From: Bryobacter aggregatus MPL3
GTDB taxonomy: Bacteria; Acidobacteriota; Terriglobia; Bryobacterales; Bryobacteraceae
Reading direction: 5' to 3'
Assembly (NCBI RefSeq): GCF_000702445.1
Contig: NZ_JNIF01000003.1
Location: 2,232,001 to 2,296,000 of the forward strand
Length of the DNA: 64,000 nucleotides
The position numbers and the translations under genes are program-made. The notes under the pieces were generated by a model that was not told the origin of the DNA, ran no database searches, and saw only the letters and a program-made list of their open reading frames with translations. Below, piece after piece: positions 45,362-55,100 of the stretch (position 1 is the stretch's first letter; the number at the start of each line of letters is the position of its first letter).

Positions 45362-46029
45362 CAAGGCTCATCGATCACTTCGTTAACATGGCAGCGCAGT
45401 GCCTGGACCCCGAGGAACGGGATGCCGTGCAAGGCGACCTTGCCGAGGCGGGAACTCCAGCTTCGGTTGCCTTGCGCGAAGTGCTGGGACTGGTGCTACG
45501 GCGCATGGAGTGGCAGGCTTGGCTTGCCTCCTTTGCTCTGGCCTTGCCCTGCTCCTTGCTGCTGATGGGCTATTCGCTTTCGGTCAGCCGGACCTTCCAA
45601 CAATCGTTTTTCCACCTCACTGGCTGGGTCCTCAGTCCTGCCCTCTGGCTCTTGCTCTGTAATGCCCTATTGCTGGGAGGCTGGGCCTGGGCAACCGCTT
45701 TTTCGATGAGCGCTGGAACTCGCCGGACTGCCTTTCTCATTGCCCTTCTATCGATTCTTCCCTGCGGCATCTGCTTTGCAGAACTTCGATTGGAATCTGT
45801 GTCGAGGCTCTGTCTCTCCCTTTGCTTGCTCCCGGCGATTTGGAGTCTCTTCCGGCCTTCCTGCTGGATGCGACTCCAGATGAAGCCAGCCGTCACCTTG
45901 GCGCTGGCCACCACCGCATGCACCATCCCCATGTGGAGTAGCGGTGGCCCATGGATCCCCAATTGGGCCTTGAGTTGGCCCGCATGGTATCTGGTTGCGG
46001 CGTCGCAATGGCACCGCAAAGACATCTGA
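45358..46029 (+). CDS. Integral membrane protein co-expressed with PadR
   Basis: A 223-residue protein not assigned to a family. A short soluble N-terminus (RLIDHFVNMAAQCLDPEERD) precedes about six membrane helices, among them LASFALALPCSLLLMGYSL, ALWLLLCNALLLGGWAWAT and TAFLIALLSILPCGICFA. GTG start overlaps the PadR stop. In acidobacteria such proteins commonly sit directly after a PadR gene, hinting that the membrane protein modulates or is governed by it. Confidence 0.75.
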   Translation: MTRLIDHFVNMAAQCLDPEERDAVQGDLAEAGTPASVALREVLGLVLRRMEWQAWLASFALALPCSLLLMGYSLSVSRTFQQSFFHLTGWVLSPALWLLLCNALLLGGWAWATAFSMSAGTRRTAFLIALLSILPCGICFAELRLESVSRLCLSLCLLPAIWSLFRPSCWMRLQMKPAVTLALATTACTIPMWSSGGPWIPNWALSWPAWYLVAASQWHRKDI

Positions 46030-46042
46030 GACCGAGGAAGAA

Positions 46043-46579
46043 ATGAATCGCCAGTTTTCGCTGACAGTGAACGGTGAGACGCAGACGGTAACTGCTTCCC
46101 CAGACACTCCGTTACTCTACATTCTGCGAAATCACTTGCATCTGCGCGGTGCTCGATTCGGCTGTGGCATGGCGCAATGTGGAGCTTGTTCCGTATTGAT
46201 GGACGGCAAGGAAATACGCTCCTGTGTGGTGCCCGTCAGCGCAACCGTGGCCAAGAAGATCGTAACGATTGAAGGCTTGCCAGCAGTCTGGACCTCCGCA
46301 AAGAAACTCCCTCGCGATGCCAACACCTTGCATCCCGTCCAGCAGGCCTGGATCGACGAGCAAGTACCGCAATGCGGCTACTGCCAGAGTGGCATGATGA
46401 TTGCCGCAGTGGCCCTTCTCTCGAAGAATCCAGATCCCAGCGCCGAGCAGATCAAAGACGCATTCACCAACACTCCGCCTTCTCCTCATTTGTGCCGTTG
46501 CGGTACCTACAACGCCATCATTGACGCAGTGCAGCGAGCCGCCATCGCAATGCGCAGACCGGTGGAGCAGAAGCCATGA
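46043..46579 (+). CDS. [2Fe-2S] subunit of a xanthine-oxidase-family hydroxylase (IorA type)
   Basis: A 178-residue electron-transfer subunit. The plant-type ferredoxin cluster motif is GCGMAQCGACSVL plus the cysteine in RSCVVP, and the second four-helix cluster is QCGYCQSGMMIAA with PHLCRCGTYNAI. This two-cluster short subunit pairs with an IorB-type molybdenum subunit. GAGGAAG precedes the ATG at 46043; its stop overlaps the next start (ATGA). Confidence 0.92.
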   Translation: MNRQFSLTVNGETQTVTASPDTPLLYILRNHLHLRGARFGCGMAQCGACSVLMDGKEIRSCVVPVSATVAKKIVTIEGLPAVWTSAKKLPRDANTLHPVQQAWIDEQVPQCGYCQSGMMIAAVALLSKNPDPSAEQIKDAFTNTPPSPHLCRCGTYNAIIDAVQRAAIAMRRPVEQKP

Positions 46580-48864
46580 CGGACATCTGCAAGCTCAGTA
46601 GACGCGCATTCGTAGCCGCCGGCGGCTCACTCCTGGTATTTCCCCAGCTGTTGGCAGGCCAGGACAACGCAGTGGAAGCAACGCCGCTTGCCTCCTGGCT
46701 CGAAATTCGAAGCGACAACTCCATCCTCCTGCGCAGCGGCAGAACCGAGACCGGCACAGGCATGAGCGCCTTCTACGCCCAGACCCTCGCTGAGGAACTG
46801 AGCGTCAGGCCAGAGCAGATCACGCTGCTCATGGGAGACACGGATCGCACTCCCGACGGTGGCTATTCTGCAGGCTTCCTCACAGGGGCTGCTAATGTAC
46901 GCAAGGTCGGAGCCTACACCTTCCAGGCACTGCTCCGCCTGGCCGCCTCAGAGTTGGGGGTCGCTGTTTCGGTCCTCCGCGTTGAAGATGGCATCGTCTC
47001 TGGAGAAGGAAAGCGCATCAGCTATGGGCAACTCATCGAGGGCCGGCAACTGGATCTGAAAATTCCAGTGAGGGGCAACCCAACCAAGATCGATCGAGCT
47101 TCCAACTGGGGCGTCGGCGGCCTCAACGGCTATGTCGTCGTCGGAGATCCACCCCTCAAGCCAATCAGCCAGTACAAGGTGATCGGCACCTCCTATCCCA
47201 TGCCGGGCATTCCCGATAAGGTGACTGGAAGAACCCACTGGAGTGGTGACCTTCCCATCCCGGGCCTCCAGTCAACCCCCTTACATGCTCGAATGATTCG
47301 CCCTGCATCGATCGGTTCGACGTTGGTCTCGCTCGGCACTCTCGACAAGAAACGTTTCCCCACCGCCGAGCTGCTCCATCAGGCCAATCTCGTCGCCATC
47401 GTCTCTCCCGACGAATGGGAAGCCATTACTGCCGCACAAGCGATTGCCTCGACGACGAAATGGACAGATTGGACGGGACTTCCGGAGAGTGAGAATCTGA
47501 CGCAAAGCCTGCGTCAGCATAACTGGGGCGTTCCTAATGGCACGCGAGGAAACGCGGCTGCGGTGCAGCGCGCGCTGTCCGAGTCCACACGCGTCCTTGC
47601 AGCCAGCTTTGAGCAGCCCTATGTACGGCATGCTCCCATCGGTCCCTATGTTGCCGTCGCCGATGTGAGGCCGGATGGGTCGATCACTGTCTGGACTCAT
47701 TCCTCGCACTCGCAGGGGCTGCGAGCCCAGCTCGCCCACATGCAGCAAGTACCGCTGGAAAAGGTGGTTGTGCGCTGGCTCGACCACGCTGGCCACTACG
47801 GCAGAACCACCCATGCTGGTGACGGCGCTGAAGCCGATGCGGTCCTCCTCTCGCAGATGACGGGCAAACCCGTGCGCGTGCAGTGGACGCTCGAGGAAGA
47901 TCTTGCCTGGTCCAGTGTCTCTCCCGGCTGGATCGCCGATATGCAAGCTTCTCTCGGACCCAAGGGCGATCTGACGGCCCTGCGCACTTCCTTCTATTCC
48001 CCTCATATGTTTGATGCCCGCATGCTCGGTGCGATCTTGGCCGGCCGCCCCACCAGCACCTCAAAGACCGAGAACTGGCTGGCCGTCGAATGGCCCTACG
48101 AGAAGATCCAAACTCGCTTGGAGCAAGTCTTTGGAATGCCCAATGTGGGCGCGGCAACGGCGACGGGAGGCTTGCGCGGCAACATCATGCGTACCCCAGG
48201 GCATCGCCAGCAAAACTTCGTTCTGGAGTCGTTGATGAATGAGGCGGCAGCTCTTGCGCAGGTTGATCCGATTGCATTCCGTCGCCAACATACGACCGAG
48301 CCACGTCTTCTGGAACTGCTGGAGGCAACGGCTCAAAAGGCTGGATGGGTTGCGCGCCCTTCCCCTCGTCAAGAGGCAAAAACTTGTAGCGCCGCCGTTC
48401 TCTCCGGGCGCGGTGTGAGCATCATTGTGCGGGACAACGCCTATTGGGTCGGAATCGCAGAGCTCAATCTCACACTGGCGACTGGCCTGGTGCAGGTGAC
48501 AAGATTCACGATTGGAGTGGACTGCGGCAAGGTCATCAATCCCCGTCAATTGGACCGCTGTATGAAAGGTGGCGTGGTGATGGGGCTGAGCGAGGCCCTC
48601 AAAGAGGAAGTGACTTTCGACCAACAACGGGTCACGAGTACGGACTGGAGCCGCTACAAGATCCTCACGATGGCAGAGACTCCGGAGATTCGGGTCGTCC
48701 AGATCTCCCGAAACGATAAGGGCTTTGGCGCTGGAGGAGAAGCAGCAAATGCGGTGGCCTCACCCGCTGTCGCGGCAGCTTTTTTTGACGCTACCGGCGT
48801 GTTTCCGCGTCGCCTTCCGCTCCATCCAAAGAATGTTCTGGCTCTTCTGGCATCCTGCCGCTGA
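46576..48864 (+). CDS. Molybdopterin-binding subunit of a xanthine-oxidase-family hydroxylase (IorB type)
   Basis: A 762-residue catalytic subunit. The N-terminus carries a twin-arginine signal (SRRAFVAAGGSLLVFP), so the pair is exported folded, like IorAB-type aldehyde or N-heterocycle oxidoreductases. It has the usual repeated modules: TETGTGMSAFYAQTLAEELS, GRTHWSGDLPIPGL, AADVRPDG-like AVADVRPDGSITVWTHSSHS, VDCGKVINPRQLDRCMKGGV, and the C-terminal GFGAGGEAANAVASPAVAAA with the catalytic glutamate region. Electrons pass to the iron-sulfur subunit and, presumably, an external cytochrome; no cytochrome gene follows. Substrate is unknown. Confidence 0.92.
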   Translation: MTDICKLSRRAFVAAGGSLLVFPQLLAGQDNAVEATPLASWLEIRSDNSILLRSGRTETGTGMSAFYAQTLAEELSVRPEQITLLMGDTDRTPDGGYSAGFLTGAANVRKVGAYTFQALLRLAASELGVAVSVLRVEDGIVSGEGKRISYGQLIEGRQLDLKIPVRGNPTKIDRASNWGVGGLNGYVVVGDPPLKPISQYKVIGTSYPMPGIPDKVTGRTHWSGDLPIPGLQSTPLHARMIRPASIGSTLVSLGTLDKKRFPTAELLHQANLVAIVSPDEWEAITAAQAIASTTKWTDWTGLPESENLTQSLRQHNWGVPNGTRGNAAAVQRALSESTRVLAASFEQPYVRHAPIGPYVAVADVRPDGSITVWTHSSHSQGLRAQLAHMQQVPLEKVVVRWLDHAGHYGRTTHAGDGAEADAVLLSQMTGKPVRVQWTLEEDLAWSSVSPGWIADMQASLGPKGDLTALRTSFYSPHMFDARMLGAILAGRPTSTSKTENWLAVEWPYEKIQTRLEQVFGMPNVGAATATGGLRGNIMRTPGHRQQNFVLESLMNEAAALAQVDPIAFRRQHTTEPRLLELLEATAQKAGWVARPSPRQEAKTCSAAVLSGRGVSIIVRDNAYWVGIAELNLTLATGLVQVTRFTIGVDCGKVINPRQLDRCMKGGVVMGLSEALKEEVTFDQQRVTSTDWSRYKILTMAETPEIRVVQISRNDKGFGAGGEAANAVASPAVAAAFFDATGVFPRRLPLHPKNVLALLASCR

Positions 48865-48940
48865 AGAGGAAAGGCTCATTCGGCCTGGGATCGCCGGCAG
48901 CCTCGCGGGTGAGCCTCGAAGTAACATGACACAGTGTCAG

Positions 48941-48983
48941 AGGCGGCTTCGATCAATTCTGGAAACTCGATGATGAGCCGCCT
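48941..48983 (+). terminator. Possible terminator after the hydroxylase operon
   Basis: AGGCGGCT (48941-48948) pairs with AGCCGCCT (48976-48983) and is followed by TTCTT. The 27-base loop is long, with a weak TCGA pairing inside, so this is a tentative call. Confidence 0.4.
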
Positions 48984-50123
48984 TTCTTAGATCGCTTGCG
49001 CCTTGATGTTCGGCTTGCCATTTCTGTTACTCGCTGGATGCTACGAGGTGCTCCCTGTGGAGTTGCCCGTGCTACGGAGCCCCTTGGTCATCAGGCTATC
49101 TCTGCCGCAAAAGCAGTATGGATCGTATTCCGGGTTCCACTCATGAATCTGACGTAGGGCTTGATGACGGCCCTGATGCTCTCGTATGCTGCGGACTTTG
49201 AAAACGGAGAGCGACCAGCCGCCCTCGCAGGCATCTTCAAGACCTTGCTCTTCGCTGTTGGATTGAAGACGAACTTTGAAGCGGTAGGGATTGGCCTGCT
49301 TGCAGAGCCAGGCCTGAGTGCAGTTGATGGAAGCTGGTGTGTCGCGGGCCCCGTCCTATCTGTAGCGCTTGGTTGCAACCTCGCATTGTTGCGCGGTCGC
49401 CAGGTGGCCCGAACTTTGTCTTCGCAGTTGTCATAAGGTTGCTCTGCTTGGTTTGTTTGGCGTTTCTCTGCGGATCGTGATGTGGTCTTGCTTGTTGTTT
49501 CCGGTCAGAGCGCGGTCGAGCAGAGAACGTTGCGCCGGATCTTCCTGTGAGGAGATCGATTCGATGAGGAGTGTTTCAACTCAGTCTAAGGGCCAAAGAA
49601 TGGAGTGGGCATCCAACGCGGTGTCTGGCGTGCACACCATGCGCTTGTCCTGGCGCAATATTTCGATCCTCCTCTTCTGAGGAGGACGCCCGGTCACTCT
49701 GGGGACAGGAACCAATCGCGGCGGCGTATCCGGATCTCCCGGGGCGTTCTCCCACCCACCAGAGCTGATCCAAGCTTCGCTCTTCTGAACGGCTTGACGA
49801 AAGGCCTGATTCACGCCGGACAGCAAGTAGAGTGCTCCGAGAATTGTGGCTAGGTCTTCATGGCTGGCTAGACGCTGCTTCAGAAACCGTATGGAACTGA
49901 CCTCGACGCGAGTAAAAGATTGCCATGCGGATCCTGGGAATCGAACAATCTCCTCCAATGCAGCCGGCCAGATCCATCTCTCCGCTTTCCTACGATCACA
50001 GAAAAAGAAAATAAATCTATAGCTCGCAAACTATTAAAAGCAAGCGACTTCCCAAAACAAATCAATCCCGAACCATAAAATCCAAAAACATCTATCGCCA
50101 GAATGAGCATCGGAGGCATTCGC
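48984..50123. other. Intergenic region of 1.1 kb with no secure gene
   Basis: Three weak candidates only. Minus strand 49355 to 49041 is an open frame of 104 codons with no usable start and protein-like, cysteine-containing sequence (INCTQAWLCKQANPYRF; EWNPEYDPYCFCGRD), perhaps a gene remnant. Minus strand 49958-49581 could encode 125 residues opening MEEIVRFPGSAWQSFTRVEV. Plus strand 49006-49146 could encode a 46-residue lipoprotein-like peptide. None matches a known family to my eye. Confidence 0.35.
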
Positions 50124-50966
50124 ATGCGTACAGAGATCCAGCCGCATCATCCAGCCTGGAGATTGCTCTTCCCGGTTTCAAACCCCGAACCACTAACCAG
50201 CAAAGCTCAAACGAAAAACTCCGTCCCCACTTGGGCAAAAGAGACGCTCGGCTTCACCGCAGACGAACCGCAGTGCCGCGCGCTCGACCCCGGCAACCGT
50301 CGCATTCTGGTCAACTGTTCCCGCCAGTGGGGCAAGTCCACCACGGCGGCCTTGCGCGCGCTCCACCACGCAATGCACCACCCCAATTCTGAAACCGTGC
50401 TCATCGCACCCTACCAGCGCCAGTCTGCGGAACTCCTCCGCAAAATCACTCGCCTGGCCCACCGGCTTCCTGACGCAAAATTGCAGTCGGACGGCATCAA
50501 CCGGCACGCGCTCCGCACGCCCAATGGCGCACGCATCCTCGCTCTGCCAGGGAAAGAGGACAGCATCCGTGGTTTCAGCCGTGTCTCACTGATGATTGTC
50601 GATGAAGCCGCTTACGTTCCGGACTCGCTCTATTACGCCGTCCGCCCTTTCCTCGCCACCGCTGAGGATGCCAGTCTCCTCGTCATGTCTACCCCCAACG
50701 GCGATGCAGGCTTCTTCTATGAGGAGTGGATCTCCGGGGAAGGCTGGACGCGCGTCACTGTTCCCGCCCACGAATGTCCGCGGATTTCTCCCGCTTTCTT
50801 AGCCGAGGAGCGCAGCAAAATGCCTGCGCACATATTCCGGCAGGAATATCTCTGCGAGTTCCAATCGCACCAGCGAGCTGTCTTCAATCGAGAACTTGTC
50901 GATCGCTTCTTCTCCACCGATAACTTCGGCCCGATTCCGAACATCCTGCTTGAACCCGAGCTATGA
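50124..50966 (+). CDS. Terminase large-subunit ATPase domain, stand-alone
   Basis: A 280-residue protein corresponding to the packaging-motor half of a phage terminase. Walker A is NCSRQWGKSTTAALRALHHA, Walker B LMIVDEAAYVPDSLYY with its catalytic glutamate, and the coupling motif LLVMSTPNGDAGFFYEEW. The ATG at 50124 has GGAGG 7 bases upstream and is preferred to 50103. The chain ends before the nuclease domain, which is encoded by the next gene in another frame with a 4-base overlap. No portal, capsid or small terminase gene is nearby. Confidence 0.85.
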   Translation: MRTEIQPHHPAWRLLFPVSNPEPLTSKAQTKNSVPTWAKETLGFTADEPQCRALDPGNRRILVNCSRQWGKSTTAALRALHHAMHHPNSETVLIAPYQRQSAELLRKITRLAHRLPDAKLQSDGINRHALRTPNGARILALPGKEDSIRGFSRVSLMIVDEAAYVPDSLYYAVRPFLATAEDASLLVMSTPNGDAGFFYEEWISGEGWTRVTVPAHECPRISPAFLAEERSKMPAHIFRQEYLCEFQSHQRAVFNRELVDRFFSTDNFGPIPNILLEPEL

Positions 50967-51682
50967 CCCGTACTACCATCCTGCAGGTGATCCTCGGTCT
51001 CGACCTCGGCCAGACTCAGGATCCCACTGCCGCTGCATTGCTCCTCGACATGGAGCAAACCGTCTCGCCCTATTCCTGGATCGATTCCACACATCGCACC
51101 ACGCGCCGATGGCAGCTTGCTTCCACACGTCTCTGGCCGCTCGAGACGGCTTATACACAGGTGGCAATCGATCTGAAGCGAATCTGCAGGCGGATCCAGC
51201 GCCAATATCCGGCCACGCCGCTCATCCTGCTCTGCGACGCCACCGGCATCGGCCGTCCCACCCTCGAGATGATCCACAAGGAACTCCAAAGTCCAGGAGA
51301 AGCCAGCCCCGCACGCATCGAAGGCATTGTTTTCACTGGCGGCGCTACCGTGAGCGAATCCCGGCACCCCGCGCTCCCAGTGAACCTCTTCCATGTTCCT
51401 CGGCTCGACTTGATCCAGACTCTGCTCCAGGCAATCGAAAGCCGGCAACTCCAGGCGGCGCCCGGTCTGGAGGACGCCGCCCGGCTGGCAACCCAGCTCA
51501 AAAGCCTCCGTTATACGGAAAGCCGCTCGACAGGCCAAACCGGAATCGAGGTGCACAAGAGCGCCGCGCACCCCGAAACCGCCAACGCGGACTTGGTCAT
51601 GGCCCTGGCCATGGCCACCTGGAGAATGAAGACCCTCGCACCATCGTCCAGCAAGCCGCCCAATCGTCTCCCTGGCTTCTAG
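50963..51682 (+). CDS. Terminase nuclease (RNase H-fold) domain, stand-alone
   Basis: A 239-residue protein matching the C-terminal nuclease of large terminases. Its RNase H-like core starts ILGLDLGQTQDPTAAALLLD (first catalytic aspartate) and continues with LILLCDATGIGRPTLEM and NADLVMALAMATWRM, where further acidic ligands lie. The ATG overlaps the ATPase stop (ATGA), so equal, coupled synthesis is expected. A split at the domain border, with motifs intact on both sides, argues for a stable two-subunit arrangement rather than a random frameshift. Confidence 0.8.
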   Translation: MTRTTILQVILGLDLGQTQDPTAAALLLDMEQTVSPYSWIDSTHRTTRRWQLASTRLWPLETAYTQVAIDLKRICRRIQRQYPATPLILLCDATGIGRPTLEMIHKELQSPGEASPARIEGIVFTGGATVSESRHPALPVNLFHVPRLDLIQTLLQAIESRQLQAAPGLEDAARLATQLKSLRYTESRSTGQTGIEVHKSAAHPETANADLVMALAMATWRMKTLAPSSSKPPNRLPGF

Positions 51683-51716
51683 GGATCAGATATGCGGAAG
51701 TGCAATCACGTTATTT

Positions 51717-51965
51717 GTGAGAAGAGAACAGGGCCGCGTGTTTGCAGCCACTCGATGGACGAAGAGCTGGGAGCATCAAGAAGCAATGTTCCTCGAGCAC
51801 GTTCCGATCCCCCAGATCCAAGAAGTCACTGTCGCGGAGCGTAGCGTCTGGCCACCGCCTTTTTTAGCTTCGCGACTCAGGCAATCGGAAGAGTGGACTG
51901 CACTGGCCTATGCGGCTGTTCCATTTTCAGAACAGATTTTTCCTTCAGCGTCTCAAATGCAATAA
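51717..51965 (+). CDS. Possible small gene after the terminase pair
   Basis: A GTG-started frame of 82 residues (VRREQGRVFAATRWTKSWEH at the start, EHVPIPQIQEVTVAERSVWP in the middle). Not recognised; the composition is plausible for a protein, and it begins 34 bases after the nuclease stop in the same direction, but there is no good ribosome-binding site. The following 185 bases to 52150 show nothing further. Confidence 0.3.
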   Translation: MRREQGRVFAATRWTKSWEHQEAMFLEHVPIPQIQEVTVAERSVWPPPFLASRLRQSEEWTALAYAAVPFSEQIFPSASQMQ

Positions 51966-52150
51966 GATCGCTCCTCCGAATCGTGCTGCGAAGTAAGATC
52001 AATCAGCAAATATAAGACATTGGCGCACTCTCCCTGCAGTGAGGAGTGTTCTGAAATCGAAACAATGTTATCTGGAATAAAATATTTAGATAAAACGCTA
52101 ACCGAGCTTACAAAAGTATCCCTATTGGTGGTACAAAGTAAATTCTCTGC

Positions 52151-55100
52151 ATGTTTGATTTTCTCTGTCGGCTTCGCAATTGCTTATTGCTGTTTGTCCT
52201 TTCTGTTTGGATCACTTCTGCGCAACAACCAACCAAAGAATACATCCGCCTGAACGGGCGAGTCGTTGCGATTGAGAACGTGGGAACGCCGCCTACTGTT
52301 GAATCTTCTTCCGCCGCATGGGGCACCAACCCGGGGTCTTCGGCGATCATTGGGTCAAGGATCAGTGCCAGCGTAACCTTCCAAAATACTGGAACAACCA
52401 CTTGGAACTTCCAGAATGGAGCTGGCTACAACCTGGTGATGCTGAACAACCTATGGGGAAGCGTCATGATTACGACAGCCGCAACAACCGTGGCGCCAAA
52501 CCAGTCCGCTACATTCTCGATCACCGCTCGTGCTCCGCTGACCATCGGCAGCAATGGTGCCTTTGGTGTCCAGTTGCAACACAACGGAACCGTATTTGGA
52601 GCCAGTTTAAGCCAAGGAATCACAACAACTGCAGGCACCTATGACTCTCAGGTTATTTCCGTCAATTTCTCCCCTTCTTCTACCCTTAGTGCAGGTGCTG
52701 CATTCACTGCCACCATACAGGTGAAGAATACTGGAACCGCCTCATGGTGGACCGATGCAGTCGATGCGGCTACGCCATTTAAGCTGGTGAGCCAAGCGGA
52801 CAGCGCAACATTTTGGGGCGCTACCTCCAAAGTGGTGATTAGCAGCGGCGTCAACACCGTTGGTTATGTGGATCCACAGGAGACCGTTACGAGAACCTTT
52901 TCGCTAACGGCGCCCTCTACGCCTGGGGTCTTCCCTTTCGTTTGGAAGATGATGCGTGAAGGGGGCTCTCCATTTGGACAGGCAACAGCTGCAAATATCT
53001 CGATTTCTTCGGCGACTTCGTTCCTGGGCGCTGTGCAGCCAGCCAGCCTGACGGGCAGGACGCAAACACTCACTGTGACGTTCGGAGGTGGTTCCTTACC
53101 TGTAACAGGATTCTGGTATCAGTTCGCCACTGCTGTAGACAGCGCGCCCGCATGTCAGATTAGCTATACTCGGGACCACAAGGTTCAGGTTGTATCTGTA
53201 TCTTCTGTTGGTTCCAATATAAGCTACATATATGGAGATATCGGATATTTGGGAGAGAACCGGATTCTCACTGTACCCAATCAGTTATGCTCTGTGAGTT
53301 TGTCAGAAAGCTCAGACATAATTTCTGGAAACAATATTAGCTTGACGCTCAAAGTGAGCCTTCTTCCTCCATTTCAAGGGATGTACAAGGTCTACGCCTA
53401 TTTAATGGCCAACGGCTTCCTGGGCGACTGGATACAGAAAAATCTGTGGGATGTCACTGAAAGCGTGGGAGTTTCGATATCCAGCTCAGGAAGTGGCACT
53501 CTGGCGCCCTTCGCCACCCGTGATTTTACTGCTACTGTAGACGGCGTCCCATCTGGGCAATCTACACTCGCCAGGTGGAGCGTTGTCAGTGGTCCAAGTG
53601 GCAACTCCAGTCTTGGCAGTGTCTCCACAGGAAATACATGCTCGGCAACAACCACTTACAGAGCACCCTCCACTGTAGTCAATACAGGAATCATAACAAT
53701 CAAAGCGGAAAGCTGCTACACGTCTAGTTCAGCCAATACCGCGACGCTATCACTGAGTGCAGGATCGAGTGTAACCGTATCCTTGTCCCCGAAAGACACT
53801 TCCGCCCTGGCTGCAGGTGGCACACGAAACTATGTCGCGACGCTTACAAATTCCGATTCCAATAGCATCAACTGGGCCTCAAGCGTACCGTCGGCAGGCA
53901 GCATCAGCCCCAATCCCAGCGTTTCGGGACAATCGGTCGCATTCGCGGCAGCAAATGTGGCTGCAAGTACGGCGACAACCTTGACCGCGTCCAGTGCTCA
54001 GAACGCATCCGCTTCAGACGCGGTTGCCTTTAATGTTGTGCCAGGACTCGCCGAATCTTCTTCAGCCTCATGGGCTACCATCCCAGGCCAATCCGCGATC
54101 GTTGGCGCAAATGTGGGAGCCACCGTTACTTTTGTGAACACAGGTTCAACCACTTGGAACTTCCAGAGTGGGGGGGGCTACAGTCTGGCGATGACCAATA
54201 ATCTATGGGGCAGTGTAGCGGTGACCACGAGTGCCACTACTGTCGCCCCAAATCAATCAGCCACTTTTTCCGTGACGGCACGAGCATCACTGACCAGCGG
54301 TACAAATAATGCCTTCAGCGTGCAACTGCGTCGCAACGGTACTGGCTTTGGCTCCACTTTGAGTCAAGTTGTGACTACTACAACCGGAACCTATGATTCT
54401 CAGATCATTGGCATAACAATTTCACCATCCTCCACTCTCACCGCAAACGCAGCGTTTACCGCAACGGTACAAATTAAGAATACCGGCACTGCTCCATGGT
54501 GGACCGATCTGGTGGATTCCAATACTCCTTTCAAGCTGGCAAGCCAGGCGCCGAGCCAAACGTTATGGGGTAGTACATCAAAGGTCGTGATTAATAGTGG
54601 CAGTAACACAGCCGGTTATGTGGATCCTCAGGAGACGGTCACGAAAGTTTTTCAACTCAACGCGCCGTCTACTCCAGGCCTTTTCAACTTTGCATGGAGA
54701 ATGATGCGCGAGGGCGGATCTGGATTCGGCCAGACGACGGCTGGAAACATCACCGTGAATTCAACAACGCCATTTGTTGGTGATGTCCTGCCTGCGAATC
54801 TAGCTGGGGCCGCACATACAATCACAACGACCTTCGGTGGTGGTTCATATCCGATATACGGATTTTGGTATCAGTTCGCAGCAACATTGAACGGCTCTCC
54901 GGCCTGCCAGTTGAACTACACACCTGACCACAAAATCCAGGTAGTCTCTGTAGCCTCTAATGGGTCAAACGTCACCTATACTTATGGAGATTCAGGTTAT
55001 CTGGGAGAGTTCAGAAGCCTGACTGTACAAGGACAGCTCTGCTATGTGGATCTGTCTCAAAGTTCAGACTCTATCTCTGGAAATAATGTGTCGTTGACTC

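Noticed and set aside
52020-52253. 77-residue frame with a hydrophobic stretch upstream of the Ig giant
   Set aside because: It overlaps the start of the 52151-55915 gene in another frame, has no ribosome-binding site and looks like a shadow of the signal-peptide region.
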